Positions 44,901-56,700 are shown, counted from the first letter of the stretch. The stretch: DNA of 64,000 bases from Furcasterigmium furcatum (GCA_001599815.1 BCIA01000006.1:3846961-3910960), one strand, 5' to 3'. Notes: generated from the sequence alone by a model not told the origin. Program-made: numbers and translations.

Positions 44901-45242
44901 GAGGTAGCCGCGCTCGAACTCGACGAGGATGAGCTTCAAGACCTGCTCGTAGGAGCCCGCATCGTCATCCTCGCCCTTCTCGACCTCGACGGCTACGAAG
45001 CCCATGTATCTGGCGACGAGTTCTGCGACGGATGACGGCTCGTCATCTTGGGCGAGCTCATCTGTGGCCTCGGGAAGGCTCGCGATGAAGCGATCCCTCA
45101 GCTGCTGGGCGTGGAAGTGAAGGGCGGTGGGGACGAGGAACGACGTCTCGAGAGAGCCGTGCTGGAGGGTGAGAGGGCGGAGGGAGGCATTGGTGCGCGG
45201 GGTCGACACGCCCGTCTGAGGGCCCGTGCCGGTGCCGTACAT
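38931..45242 (-). CDS. fas1: Fatty acid synthase subunit beta
   Basis: One uninterrupted frame of 2103 aa from the ATG at 45242, which is the expected length. It forms the domes of the cytosolic alpha6-beta6 type I FAS barrel, with the alpha subunit encoded by the divergent neighbour. Domains in order are acetyl transferase (GSTGHSQGVV, Ser286), the FMN enoyl reductase TIM barrel (from about 580; VAGMTPATVPWDFVAA, LQWTGGRGGGHHS, VAGSGFGGADDTYPY), the double hot-dog dehydratase (about 1150-1660; GDYNPIHVSR), and the malonyl/palmitoyl transferase (VFTGQGSQEQGMGM, then AGHSLGEYSALA with Ser1839). It also has the C-terminal HSTFLRSGV block. A very long open frame on the opposite strand is a codon-bias shadow. 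A likely 5' UTR intron lies upstream at 45291-45368. Confidence 0.98.
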   Translation of the reverse strand: MYGTGTGPQTGVSTPRTNASLRPLTLQHGSLETSFLVPTALHFHAQQLRDRFIASLPEATDELAQDDEPSSVAELVARYMGFVAVEVEKGEDDDAGSYEQVLKLILVEFERGYLQGNEVHALVATLPGIDGKKLEVIRCYYQARQTAGRPLKEHESALFRAAEDGAAGIYTIFGGQGNIEEYFDELREIYKTYQPFIAELIQNAAELLQNLSKHPSAEKLYPKGLDIMTWLEDEEATPDLDYLVSAPVSFPLIGLVQLAHYEVTCKALGVDPGKFRQRLRGSTGHSQGVVMAAATAAASSWESWKEIAPLALTILFWIGARSQQVFPRTSLTPTILRDSADNGEGTPTPMLSIRDLSQAEVQKHIDATNQYLPADRHISISLINSPRNLVVTGPPISLYGLNAQLRKVKAPTGLDQTRIPYTERKSRFVNRFLPISAPFHSKYLAEATDLIDGDLKDLSIDSKALGIPVFDTNTGADLRESVSGNIVPTLVRLITRDPVNWEKATVFPQASHVLDFGPGGISGLGILTSRNKEGTGVHVILAGSVHGTVTEVGYKAELFDRDEEHAIKYATDWVKEFGPRLVTTSSGQTIVDTKMSRLLGIPPIVVAGMTPATVPWDFVAATMNAGYHIELGGGGYFNAKSMTEALSKIEGAIPAGRGITVNLIYVNPRAMGWQIPLLGRLRAEGVPIEGLTIGAGVPSIEVAQEYIETLGLKHISFKPGSSDAIQAVINIARANPSFPVMLQWTGGRGGGHHSFEDFHQPVLSMYGRIRRTPNIILVAGSGFGGADDTYPYLTGEWSKAYGYPAMPFDGVLFGSRMMVAKEAHTSKNAKQAIVDAPGIGDADWEKTYKGPAGGVITVRSEMGEPIHKLATRGVVFWAEMDKKIFALPKEKRVPELKKNREYIIKKLNDDFQKVWFGRNSAGKSVDLEDMTYSEVVHRLVDLLYVKHESRWIDPSFKKLTGDFVHRVEERFTASVGKASLLQDFSELESPFETVDRVLAGYPDAQTQIINAQDVQHFIMLCKRRGQKPVTFVPSLDDDFEFFFKKDSLWQSEDLAAVIDQDVGRTCILQGPTAARFSTVLDEPIQSILDGIHNAHVAALTKDFYSGDNKIPAIEYFGGKLNDAEIPLEDVDGLVTSYDETKNTYRLLLSPTATMPSEEAWLALLAGPHRNWRHALLTSDVLVQGQKFQTNPMKRIFSPVRGLFVEIHYPNNPSKTRIVVKEQPRHNKYIEVLEVHLAANNEIIVNMIKDTTAVGEPVSLPLRFTYRPERGFAPIHEVMDGRNDRIKEFYWRAWFGSEALDLDADVSSKFDGGKAIITGEDINDFVHAVGNTGEAFVERPGKTVFAPMDFAIVVGWKAITKPIFPRTIDGDLLKLVHLSNAFRMLPGAEPLKKGDEVNTTAQINAVINQDSGKMVEVCGTISRDGEAVMEVTSQFLYRGAYTDYENTFQRKVETPIQLHLATSKDVAVLKSKEWFNVDDLPQDIELLGQTLTFRLQSFLKFKNKSVYSSIQTYGQVLLELPTKEVIQVASVDYKAGVSHGNPVVDYLERNGSPLDQPLNFENAIPLHGKTPLQLRAPASNETYARVSGDYNPIHVSRVFASYANLPGTITHGMYSSAAVRSLVETWAAENNIGRVRSFHASLVGMVLPNDDIQVKLQHVGMVAGRKIIKVEAINEESEEKVLLGEAEIEQPVTAYVFTGQGSQEQGMGMELYASSPVAKEVWDRADSYLLDNYGFSITNIVKNNPKELTIHFGGPRGKAIRQNYMSMTFETVATDGTIKSEKIFKEINEKTTSYTYRSPTGLLSATQFTQPALTLMEKASFEDMKSKGLVPRDCTFAGHSLGEYSALAALAEVMPIESLVSVVFYRGLTMQVAVERDAAGRSNYSMCAVNPSRISKTFNETALQFVVDVIAEETGWLLEIVNYNIANMQYVAAGDLRALDTLTGVTNFLKVQKIDVDAMRDNIEEAKDALRQIIKGCAEDTLKKPTPLDLQRGFATIPLKGIDVPFHSTFLRSGVKPFRSFLLKKINRTTIDPSKLVGKYIPNVTAKPFALTKEYFEDVYKLTNSPKIASVLANWDSYTQDAPASEESSINGVNGTHEGFGSAA

Positions 45243-48107
45243 GGTGAATTAATGGGGTATCAAGAGAATATTTCGTCTAATGGAGGAGCTCTGGATACCG
45301 ACACATTGCGTTAGCTACGAGAGGTTTTCTTTCCGGGTCGACGTGCAACGGAATCTGGGGCGGCATACCTGGTGAGCTGTCTGACTCCGTGGACTCAGCG
45401 AAGAGCAGGAGGCAGTGATTGCAACAAGCTCCGTGCTGCGTCTTCTGCAGCTGCTGTAGGAAAGTTGGTGATCCGCAACGGCTGTTGGGGTGGTGGGAAG
45501 GGGTCTATGGTGTCGTTCTCGTCTTTGGGAGAGGAAGACGCGGAATACAACAAGCAACCGCCGGACAAGGTAGAAGAAGAATGGCAGGTGCGGGCAGCTA
45601 GAAGAGAGAAGAATAGAGCGTCCACGAGGAGATCGTGAGGCAGGGAGAGGGAGTGATGGGAGGGATGATGAGGGGAGGAGATTGTTTCATGGATCTGGGG
45701 TGGTGTCCTGGGACAGGGAAATCTGGAAGAAGCCATTGACTTTCTGGCCGTCACTGCGGCGGGAGTCGCCCACCAGGAGCTTTCGCACCCGGCAGGCCCA
45801 GACACACACCCGCTACACATGGTCGGTACCTATGGCTAGCGCCATGCAAGCCTCCACATTTCTGGCCCCCGCGGTTGGTCAATGGCTCGTCCCCAATAGG
45901 CCAACCTCAACAGGCAAAAATTCTGAGCCGCGTCTCCGACCGCCCGGGACTTGCAGGGGAGAAGCTTCTCGCCCTGCACTCAATCTCGCCAAAATTTTCG
46001 TTCTGTTGGGAGCACACCCATCTGCTCTCATTTTCAATCTGCCATCCATCCATCCATCCTTCTGGGCTGCATAGTGATGGAATGATCCGCAAGGGACGGG
46101 GCCTCCACAAGTACCGATACTCGCCCCTTCGGCTGGTTTTCTGGCCGCCGAACCTCTTCGAAGCCATAATCCTCGGACAAATGGCGCTTTTATGCTTCGG
46201 ATCCGTCAAGTCAACAGATAAACATGCAGCATCTTCGTGTTTCATGGAAGAGGCGACATCGAGATAACGAGATTGCGCGAGATAGTCTCCGGGATATTGC
46301 CTTGATGCAACGGGCATCGCATCGAGACGACGGGGAGGAGATTGAGCCGCTCCTTCATCACCCTGGTGTTCCTGATAATGAGTCTCGACATCATCCTCCT
46401 CTTGACTGTCTCAGCTCTTCAGGCAGGCGGTCAAGAATTTGAGTTGCTTCTGCCGCTCAATTTCCCGCGACCGCCTACCACATTGCGATTAGTGATGGCC
46501 GGTGTCACCCCTGCAAGGAATGAGGACCCCTAGGCCAGGCACTTCCACCCTGGCATGGCAGCTGTGTCTCATTGTGCGGTAACTGCCCATTGTTACGAAG
46601 GCGTGTTTCCGCCACGGCCTCCAACAGGGCAGTCCAACGCCACGAAGACGCATGTCGTTCTGGAATGCAGATGGGCTTATCTCAAACAGCCCGAGCAAGA
46701 AGGAATCTTCAACCTGCGAGGGAGAGACCTGAATTCAGAGCCAAAGGACAACTGTCACTTTCGTGGTGAGGCCCGAGGAAGGCAGCGAGATGATGACAAG
46801 GCGCCGCCAGACCCGCGGAGAGCGTGGCAACAGGGGGTAGCTTCAGGCCCTTGGGCGAAGGATGCAGCTGGCATCTCAGTACCGGTACCTGGACCGTACT
46901 GGACAGCAGGATGAACGAATGCCCCTCCCCCAGCATCATGGTCGAGATGGCGCCACCCCCCACTGGCAGGCTTCAGGATGATGCCTCCGGGACCATGCGG
47001 GAGCTCCCTTGAGCGAGGGCTCGGCTGACAAGATCCGCCGTCAGTCCGAGATGTCCGAGCCGGGCGGTCGGGCTATGGAAGGGACCTAGCCGTTCTTTGA
47101 TCCCCATCACATCCATCACCGCATCTGCTGGTGGGCAGGCAGCAAGCGAGGGAGGGATGGTGAGAGATGCAACATGTCGTCTTCGATTGGGTGGCGCGGA
47201 CCTCTGGGCGTGTGTTCTGTGTTGAAGCAGCCAAAAATCCTGCAGCCCAGTCAGTGGATGGGAGATCGCCCCAATTGGCCCCTCCCAAGCTGCGACCCAA
47301 GTCCCCAATACCCTGTGTCCCAGCGAAATTGTACATCCTGGCGAAGTGGGGACAAGCCGCATTCCCCTGATGAGGCTTTTCCCGTCCTGGTCTAGGGCGG
47401 TAAGATGGTTGAGGAGCCTGGCCCCAAGCCGTGGGAGGAAGTGGAGGGTAGGAGTACAAGTACAGGGGCCCCATAATAATTTTGTTCAGGGAACGCGTCT
47501 GGTGAGAAACTCCCGCGACGTACTCGGTACAGAGACTTGTGGTGCCTGCCTCTGGCACTGACTGGGTGGCTGCTCTCCATCCGATGTTGCTGCGGTGGCA
47601 CTCAGGTCCTCAGCATCTTTCTTCCCGCCGCGCCGCGCGATAGCTCGACTCGGTTCAACAATCGCTTTTTTCCCTCCCCCCTCCTCATCCTGCTACTCCA
47701 AAGTCAATTGACTTCCCGACAGAGAGAGAAGACTCCCATCTTCGAGGACACGGCTACTGCTTCCCCTCCTCTCTTGATACCATCACCTCTTCTTCCCTTC
47801 TTCTCGTTATCCCGACCCGGCCGCCTTCTCCTCCCCTTGTGGCTTGCTGGTGTCTCTCCCTCGGATAGCTATCGACTTTAATCGCCCCTTCACGACCGAC
47901 CTTCGCCCTCCTCCTTCAACTCCAACACTCTCGAGAGTCCCACGCGGCCTCCCGACGAAAGCAACGACTCGAGCCTCTTCTCTGCCTCCCACAGAAAGAG
48001 CCCGCCTCCGTTGCCCGCGACACAAGATACCCCCCTTTTCTCAGTTTCCGGTCTTTCTCCCGTTTCCGTGTAATTGAGTTTCTCTCCCAAGCGCCAACTC
48101 GCCCAGC
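45243..48107. promoter_or_regulatory. Shared divergent promoter of fas1 and fas2
   Basis: 2.87 kb between the two ATGs, which point away from each other. Visible elements are a palindromic CCAATTGG at 47271-47278 (CCAAT box readable both ways), another CCAAT at 45893-45897, a short CATC tandem near 46040-46058, and a long pyrimidine-rich tract about 47640-47860 and onward before the fas2 ATG, typical of strongly expressed fungal genes. No gene was recognised inside. The organisation allows co-regulation of the two subunits in fixed ratio. Confidence 0.65.
45291..45368 (-). other. Probable 5' UTR intron of fas1
   Basis: Read on the minus strand: donor AG|GTATGC at 45368, branch site TAGCTAACGC in the middle, and acceptor TATCCAG ending at 45291, 48 bp before the ATG. 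The length is 78 bp. Inferred from motif spacing only. Confidence 0.5.
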
Positions 48108-51100
48108 ATGCGTCCCGAAGTCGAGCAGGAGCTTGCTCACACCCTCCTTGTCGAACTCCTCGCCTACCAGTTTGCCTCGCCCGTGAGGTGGATCGAGACT
48201 CAGGATGTCTTCCTCGCAGACAAGACCGCCGAGAGGGTGGTAGAAATCGGTCCTGCCGATACCCTCGGTGTCATGGCCAAGCGCACCCTGGCATCCAAGT
48301 ACGAGGCCTACGATGCCGCCAAATCCGTCCAGCGCCAGATTCTCTGCTACAACAAGGACGCAAAGGAGATCTACTACGAGGCCGACCCCGTCGAGGACGA
48401 GCCCGAACCCGCGGCGGCGCCCGCCAGCGCCCCTGCTGGGTCTGCTGCTCCGGCTTCAGCTCCCGCCGCTGCCGTGGCCGCGCCTGCTCCCAGCGCTGGC
48501 CCTGCTGCTCAGGTCCCTGATGCTCCCGTTCAGGCGATCGATATTGTCCGTGCCCTCATTGCCCAGAAGCTGAAGAAGCCCCTGAGCGAGGTTCCTCTCA
48601 GCAAGGCCATCAAGGACCTTGTTGGCGGTAAGTGCTGGCATTCCCTGGTTTCATCGCCCGTGACGTTTTCTGATTTTGTTTCCAGGTAAATCTACACTCC
48701 AGAACGAAATCCTGGGTGATCTCGGCAAGGAATTCGGTTCCACCCCCGAGAAGCCCGAAGATACCCCTCTCGATGAGCTTGGTGCTTCCATGCAGGCCAC
48801 CTTCGACGGCCAGCTCGGCAAGCAGTCCCAGTCTCTTATTGCTCGCATGATCTCCTCCAAGATGCCCGGTGGTTTCAACATCACCGCCGCCAGGAAGCAC
48901 CTCGAGACGAGGTGGGGTCTGGCCCCTGGCAGACAGGATGGTGCCCTGCTGCTTGCTATCACCATGGAGCCCGCCGCCCGCCTTGGTTCTGAGAACGATG
49001 CCAAGGCCTTCCTTGACGACGTTACACAAAAGTACGCCTCCAACGCCGGCATCAGCCTGTCAACGGCTGCCGCCGCCGGTCCTGCCGGCGGCTCTGGCGG
49101 TGGTATGATGATGGACCCCGCTGCCCTTGACGCTCTCACCAAGGACCAGCGCGCTCTGTTCAAGCAGCAGCTTGAGCTGTTCGCCAGGTACCTCAAGATG
49201 GACCTTCGCGCTGGTGACAAGGCCCACATCAACTCGCAGAAGTCCGAGAAGCTCCTCCAGTCCCAGCTGGATCTCTGGACTGTCGAGCACGGCGATTTCT
49301 ACGCCTCCGGAATTCAGCCCGTCTTCAACCCTCTCAAGGCCCGCACCTACGACTCCGCCTGGAACTGGGCCCGCCAGGATGCCCTGCATATCTACTTCGA
49401 CGTCATCTTCGGCCGTCTCCAGGCTGTCGACCGTGAAATCGTCAGCCGATGCATCCGCATCATGAACCGTGCAAACCCCACCCTGCTCGAGTTCATGCAG
49501 TACCACATCGACAATTGCCCTACCGAGCGTGGCGAGACATACAAGCTGGCCAAGGAGCTCGGTGAGCAGCTCATTCTCAACTGCAAGGACGTCCTCGACG
49601 TGTCCCCCGTCTACAAGGATGTCGCGGTCCCTACCGGCCCCCGGACTACCGTGGATGCCAAGGGCAAGCTGAGCTACGAGGAGGTTCAGCGTCCCAGCTG
49701 CCGCAAGCTCGAGCACTACGTCCAGCAGATGGCCGAGGGCGGCAAGATCTCCGAGTACGGAAACAGGACCAAGGTCCAGAACGATCTCAAGCGCATCTAC
49801 AAGCTCATCAAGGAGCAGCACAAGATGTCCAAGACTTCCCAGCTGGAGATCAAGAGCCTGTACGGCGACGTTCTGCGATCCCTCAGCATGAGCGAGAGCC
49901 AGATCATCCCCAAGGAGAACGGCAAGCCCAATGGTGTCAAGAGGGTCAAGGGTCCCAGCAAGGGCAAGGTCGAGACTATTCCCTTCCTCCACCTCAAGCG
50001 CAAGACCCTCCATGGCTGGGACTACAGCAAGAAGCTCACTGCTTCCTACCTAGACTGCCTCGACGAGGCTGCCAGGGATGGTGTGACCTTCACCGGCAAG
50101 TACGTTCTCATGACTGGTGCCGGCGCTGGCTCCATCGGCGCCGAGGTCCTCCAGGGCCTGATCAGCGGTGGTGCCAAGGTCATCGTGACCACCAGCCGCT
50201 TCTCCCGCGAGGTCACCGAGTACTACCAGGCCATGTACAGCCGTTACGGCTCCAAGGGATCCCAGGTTGTTGTCGTCCCCTTCAACCAGGGCAGCAAGCA
50301 GGATGTGGAGGCTCTTGTCGAGTACATCTACGACGCTAAGAATGGTCTGGGCTGGGATCTCGACTTCATCGTTCCCTTCGCCGCCATCTCGGAGAACGGC
50401 CGCCAGATCGACACCATCGACTCCAAGTCCGAGCTGGCTCACCGTATCATGCTCACCAACCTGATCCGTCTCCTCGGCTGCGTCAAGACCCAGAAGTCTG
50501 AGCGTGGCTTCGAGACCCGTCCCGCCCAGGTTGTCCTTCCCCTGTCCCCCAACCACGGTACCTTCGGCAACGACGGCCTCTACTCCGAGTCCAAGCTTGC
50601 TCTGGAGACTCTGTTCAACAGGTGGTACTCCGAGGACTGGGGTCACTACCTCACTATTTGTGGTGCTGTCATTGGCTGGACTCGTGGCACCGGTCTCATG
50701 GGCGGCAACAACGTTGTCGCAGAGGGTGTCGAGGCTTTCGGCGTCCGCACCTTCTCGCAGCAGGAGATGGCCTTCAACCTGCTGGGTCTCATGTCCCCTG
50801 CGCTTGTCGACCTCTGCCAGTCGGAGCCCGTCTTCGCCGATCTCAACGGCGGTTTGCAGTTCATCCCCAACCTCAACGAGACCATGACCAGGCTCCGCAA
50901 GGACATCATGGAGACGAGCGAGGTCCGCCAGGCCGTCGCCAAGGAGAACGCCATCGAGAACAAGGTCGTCAACGGTGCCGACTCGGAGCTTCTCTACAAG
51001 AAGAAGGTCATCGAGCCTCGTGCCAACATCAAGTTCGACTTCCCCACTCTGCCCGACTGGAAGGAGGAGATCGCGCCCCTCAACGACAAGCTCAAGGGCA

Positions 51101-53793
51101 TGGTTGATCTCGAGAAGGTCGTTGTCGTCACCGGTTTCGCCGAGGTCGGCCCCTGGGGTAACGCACGTACCCGTTGGGAGATGGAGGCCTACGGCGAGTT
51201 CTCCCTTGAGGGCTGCGTCGAGATGGCCTGGATCATGGGTCTCATTAAGAACCACAACGGTCCCATCAAGGGCAAGCCCTACTCTGGCTGGGTTGATACC
51301 AAGTCTGGTGAGCCCGTCGATGACAAGGACATCAAGAAGAAGTACGAGAAGCACATTCTCGAGCACTCTGGTATCCGTCTGATCGAGCCCGAGCTCTTCG
51401 ACGGCTACGACCCCAACCAGAAGCAGCTTCTTCACGAGGTCGTCATCGAGGAGGATCTCGAGCCCTTCGAGGCCTCCAAGGAGACTGCCGAGGAGTTCAA
51501 GCGCGAGCATGGCGACAAGGTGGAGATCTTCGAGATCCCCGAGTCGGGCGAGTACATTGTCCGCCTCAAGAAGGGCGCTGGCCTCTGGATCCCCAAGGCT
51601 CTCCGCTTCGATCGTCTTGTTGCTGGCCAGATCCCCACTGGCTGGGATGCCAAGCGCTACGGTATTCCCGAGGACATTGTCGACCAGGTCGATCCCGTCA
51701 CCCTCTTCGTCCTCGTCTCTGTTGCTGAGACCCTGCTGTCATCCGGTATCACGGATCCCTACGAGTTCTACAAGTACGTCCACGTCTCCGAGGTCGGTAA
51801 CTGTATCGGTTCCGGCATGGGTGGCGCTGGCGCTCTCCGCGGCATGCACCGTGACCGCTTCTTGGACAAGCCTGTTCAGAACGACATTCTCCAGGAGTCT
51901 TTCATCAACACCATGGCGGCTTGGGTGAACATGCTTCTCATCTCGTCTTCCGGCCCCATCAAGACCCCTGTTGGTGCTTGCGCTACCTCTGTCGAGTCCG
52001 TCGACATTGGTTACGAGACCATCATGGAGGGCAAGGCCAAGATCGTCTTCGTTGGTGGTTTCGACGACTTCGGTGAGGAGGGCTCTTACGAGTTCGCCAA
52101 CATGAAGGCCACTAGCAACGCTGTCGACGAATTCGAGCACGGCCGTACCCCCAAGGAGATGTCCCGTCCCACCACCACCACCAGGAACGGCTTCATGGAG
52201 TCTCAGGGCTGCGGTGTTCAACTCCTCATGACCGCCCAGCTCGCTCTCGACATGGGTGTCCCCATCCACGGTATCGTCGCCCTCACCACCACCGCCTCTG
52301 ACAAGATTGGTCGTTCCGTTCCTGCCCCTGGCCAGGGTGTCCTGACCACCGCGCGCGAGCACGCGGGCAAGTTCCCTTCGCCTCTGCTCGACATCAACTA
52401 CCGCCGCCGCCAGATCGAGCTTCGCAAGAAGCAGATCAAGCAGTGGCAGGAGTCCGAGCTGGAGTACCTCCACGACGAAGTCGAGGCGATGAAGGCTCAG
52501 GGCGGCCAGTTCAACGAGAAGGAGTATGCCCACGACCGTGCCAAGCACATCGAGAAGGAGGCCATCAGGCAGGAGAAGGATGTGCTGCGCAGCCTGGGCA
52601 ACAATTTCTGGAAGAACGACTCCACCATCGCCCCTCTGCGTGGCGCCCTTGCCACTTGGGGCCTGACCATCGACGACCTTGGCGTGGCCTCGTTCCACGG
52701 TACCTCGACCAAGGCCAACGACAAGAACGAGTCCTCTGTCATCTGCCAGCAGCTCAAGCATCTTGGCCGCAAGAAGGGCAACGCCGTTCTGGGTATCTTC
52801 CAGAAGTACCTTACCGGTCATCCCAAGGGTGCTGCCGGTGCCTGGATGATGAACGGCTGCTTGCAGGTGCTCAACACCGGTCTGGTGCCGGGCAACCGCA
52901 ACGCCGACAACGTCGACTCGGTCATGGAGCAGTTCGACATGATCGTGTACCCCAGCCGCAGCCTCCAGACGGACGGCATCAAGGCCTTCTCCGTGACCTC
53001 GTTCGGTTTCGGCCAGAAGGGCGCTCAGGCGATTGGTATCCACCCCAAGTACCTGTACGCTGCGCTCGATGAGCAGACCTACCAGGCCTATGCCACCAAG
53101 GTCGAGGCCCGTCACAAGAAGGCTTACCGCTTCTCGCACAACGGCATGATCAACAACACGCTGTTCGTGGCCAAGTCCAACGCTCCTTACGCCGAGGAGC
53201 AGCTCAGCAAGGTTCTGCTGAACCCCGATGCCCGTGTGACGCCCGACAAGAAGACCTCCGACCTCACCTACGCCTCCAACTTCATGAAGGCGTCCGAGAA
53301 GCCCGTCAAGCCGAGTGAGGCTCAGGCTACCGAGGACATGATGAAGGCCCTGGCCAAGAAGGTGGCGTCCAAGGACAGCAAGGTTGGCGTCGACGTCGAG
53401 GACATCAAGGCTATCAGCATCGACAACGAGACCTTCATTGAGAGGAACTTCACCGAGGGTGAGATCCAGTACTGCCGTGGCGCACCCAGCCCCCAGAGCT
53501 CCTTTGCCGGACGCTGGTCTGCCAAGGAGGCCGTGTTCAAGTCCCTGGGAGTGGCGAGCAGGGGCGCCGGCGCGGCGATGAAGGATATCGAGATCCTGAA
53601 GAACGGCGAGGGCGCCCCCGTCGTGGCAGTGAGTTGACCCGTTTCTCCCGAGCACCTGACTCCGTACTGACATTCGTCTTAGCTTCACGGTGATGCCGCT
53701 GCCGCCGCCAACAAGGCTGGCCTCAAGGAGGTCAGCGTGTCCATCTCGCACTCGGACACACAGGCGATCGCCGTCGCCATTGCCAGCTTTTAA
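48108..53793 (+). CDS. fas2: Fatty acid synthase subunit alpha
   Basis: Exons are 48108-48627, 48686-53628 and 53683-53793 (1857 aa). Introns are GTAAGT...TCCAG (58 bp) and GTGAGT...CTTAG with branch CTGAC (54 bp). Parts in order are an N-terminal MPT fragment (VRWIETQDVF, VEIGPADTL), an Ala/Pro linker (about 105-145), the acyl carrier domain with phosphopantetheine Ser176 in GGKSTLQNE, a structural region, ketoacyl reductase (about 645-660, GAGAGSIGAEV; later SPNHGTFGNDGLY), ketoacyl synthase with Cys1272 in GACATS and the histidines in FHGTST and TGHPKGAAG, and a C-terminal phosphopantetheinyl transferase (VGVDVEDI, FAGRWSAKEAVFKSLG) that activates its own ACP. It forms the central wheel of the FAS barrel with fas1. 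The final exon restores the conserved SISHSD block and a full-length C terminus. Confidence 0.98.
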
Positions 53794-56700
53794 GAGGCAA
53801 AACGTCGAGGCGGTAGATTGTACTGATGAGGGGTGTACTTTGTGTTAGAGTTCCATATCGGACCACGGCGGAGCATGGATTGCATTTTTATTTTTTTGAT
53901 ATCTCTGGCTTTTGCCGTTCTTTCGACGCGTGTCGTTTCTCTAGCTCATACCAAGATTTTAAACAACTCGGAGGAGGAAGACGTCAGGGAGGAGGATCCG
54001 CAAGGGGCGGCTTTGCGGGAGGGACGCTTTGGGAGGAGTTGTTCTCTCTGTGTGAAGTCGTTGCCAGGGGCGGATGCGAGGCAGCCCACGGGCTTGCCAG
54101 AGGCGGAACAAGCTAGATGAGGGAACGTCGCCGGGACAGAGATAGATTTCTCGGCAATGTAATAGATTGATATACCCTACAGGCGATGTGACGAGTGATG
54201 GTTCCGGGTGATTAAAGTAAATGATTACGAGATTGGCCGCCGAAATGTGTTGCCAGAATTCACTCCCAGCTTGCTCTCTGATACGCAGCCTGGGGGAAGA
54301 ATCGAGGAGGCCCTTGAGGCGGCCGGTAGCCTGGTGGATGAAGAGGGTCACAGAAAATGTGGCCGCCCTCGGAACTCATCCCAGGCACTGGCGGTGTGGA
54401 CTGTCCCTGGCTGGGGAAACCCCGAGGTTTCTTCGACCTACCACTTTCTGCAGCAACGTCATAAGGCTGCGGTCTGGATTGCATGACTCTTGGTGAAAGT
54501 GGCAGTGTCTGGGAAAAACAACGATCGTTCGCGGAGAAGCAAAGAGATATGGCGGCTTGGCCCACGGATGGTGGCTTCGGAGGGGAAATATCTGTCCGTC
54601 TGACCATCGTCGGTCGGCCGAGAGCCGTGCCAGGGAAAGGAGACAATTTCGCGGCTGAAGAAAGGGGTCCACATGGCCTGCAGAATGAGTGGGAGGGCTG
54701 AGTCCGTCTGGATGGGGAATGGAGTGCAAGTCTTGCTAGCTTCCTTGCCTGCTTGCACGGCAAGTCGGCGACTTTAGGGTGGTGATGGTGGTCTGATGGG
54801 ATTGGATTGGAACAATGCGTGTTTCTTTCCAGAGCAGTCAGAGTCAGGGGGACCAGCCCTGCCCTGCAGGAAGGAGTCTTGCTGCCTGGAAATGAAGCTG
54901 ATGGATTGGATGCTCGGGGTGAGGCCGAGTCGAGGATGAAGTGCTCGCGGCCCGAACGCAGGACGGGCACCCGAAATGCCGTGATGCCCCCTGAGACCAT
55001 CCCCGAGTGTTGACCATCTCAAACTATTTACTGGGCGCCGTCCCAAGGGCGGCCTCCGATGACGGAATACTTGTCTTTTACCAAGAACTCAAAGAACCCA
55101 AGATCTTGGGAGCATGCCGGAGTCCGATGCCGAGCACAAGCTGAACAAAGGCTTGGGAGGGCCATCGGCCATGGCAGACGATGCTGGTGGATAATTACCT
55201 AGGCGTTGGGCTGAACAGCCCTACCACGATAGGGGAGAACGCTTACGTAGTCCCCGCGCCGGTAGCGTTGCAGGCCTGGACGGGAAATCAAGGCACGGGC
55301 CACCGTACGTTTGATTAACTGCAGGCTATTATTGGCAGCAGGGAGGCTAGCCCGGCATTTTGGTGCTGTCTGAAACAGAAACATCTGGTTGCCGCTTTTT
55401 CATCTGCCTCGATGCTGTTGAGATTTCTCGAGTTGAAGCGGCCGATACATGATCACAGACTGTTTGGTTGTCAAATTTTTCATCCAATGAGACACTGGTG
55501 AGCATATATCCCTTACCACGAGGCTCCAAAGATCGATGGCTTTTGTGGCTGTCGATGCAGAGATGTGGTAGATCTGACTTTGACTGAGATGCAAGACTCA
55601 TGTAAGTCCTGAGTGCATACTGCCTACTGACAACATCCTTCACCTCGAAGAGCCCGGCGACTTTAACATATCTCTCAGAAACTATTCAGCAGAATGAACG
55701 AGATGTGACTTCTGCCCATACTCTGGCCTCATCGCACCTATCCCAGGTTTTTTGACTCTCACTCCCTATGTAAGTGAAAGGACCCGACCTCCAGTCCTGG
55801 CGAGGTCCCCTCTTAAAGCGGCCAGGTTAAGGTCCGGCCGGTAATTAGCCCCACTGCCGGCCGAGTCCCTTCACCCACTGGAAGTCTGCCTGGCCTGACC
55901 TCTCGCCCTCCACCAACAAGTCTCCGAACATGCGCATCCCTCCCCTGCTCCCAGCAAACACACCCAGCGCCGGCACACCAGCCTGTCCTGTCCTGTCGCA
56001 TCCGATCAGCCTGCTCGTCGCAGATCAGTGTCATCCCCGCGCGGCACTCGTCGTCCGCATGAACGACGAGAGACGCGCCGGTGTCTCCCCTCCCCGGGCT
56101 CCCTCCTCTGACCGGTCAAAGGAATGCCTCCAGGAATGGCCTAGCCCGCTCAATAGGAAGGAAAATTGCCCTTCTCCATTGTGAGACGCCCTCCAGAGAC
56201 AGGCGCAACGAGCCATCAGACAAAAGAAGCGCCACGATGCGGACCCGTGGAGCCAATAGAGGTGACCATCCCGAGGCCGGCACCGCACCGCACCGCAAAC
56301 AGCATCCACCGCGGAATTTGCTGTCGTCCTTCGGCTCGTGGTCATGGGGGGGCGCATGGGTCGGTCGACCCCTGCAAGGTAGCACCGCGGCACCTGCACG
56401 CACACCTCCCTGTCGATCCATGCCCAGATATGTACGCCGTAGCGGTCCCGCCCATTGATTGTCACGACAGCACGGATTCAGCCTTCCAGCCTTGGCCTTG
56501 CCCAGCCTGCACTGGCCGACCCGCTTGGCAGACGACAGACAACATGAGCCCCGGGCTAGACACCGAGCTAAACCCTTCTTCTTCCGCTCGACGACGGCTC
56601 CCTCTCGCTTCCACCGGCGAATGGGAGCGTGGCGCTCGCCCAGTCGACCACCCAGCATGCATCAGCAGCCTCAACCACCTAGCGCGTAGAGCGTGCAGCA

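Noticed and set aside
50050..53751. Minus-strand open frames (486 and 670 codons) opposite fas2
   Set aside because: Antisense shadows of the alpha subunit; low-complexity Leu/Val/Gly/Asp translations without family features.
54260..55000. 246-codon minus-strand frame between fas2 and the MARVEL-like gene
   Set aside because: Pro/Ser/Arg-rich random-looking translation with no recognisable motif or splice context.
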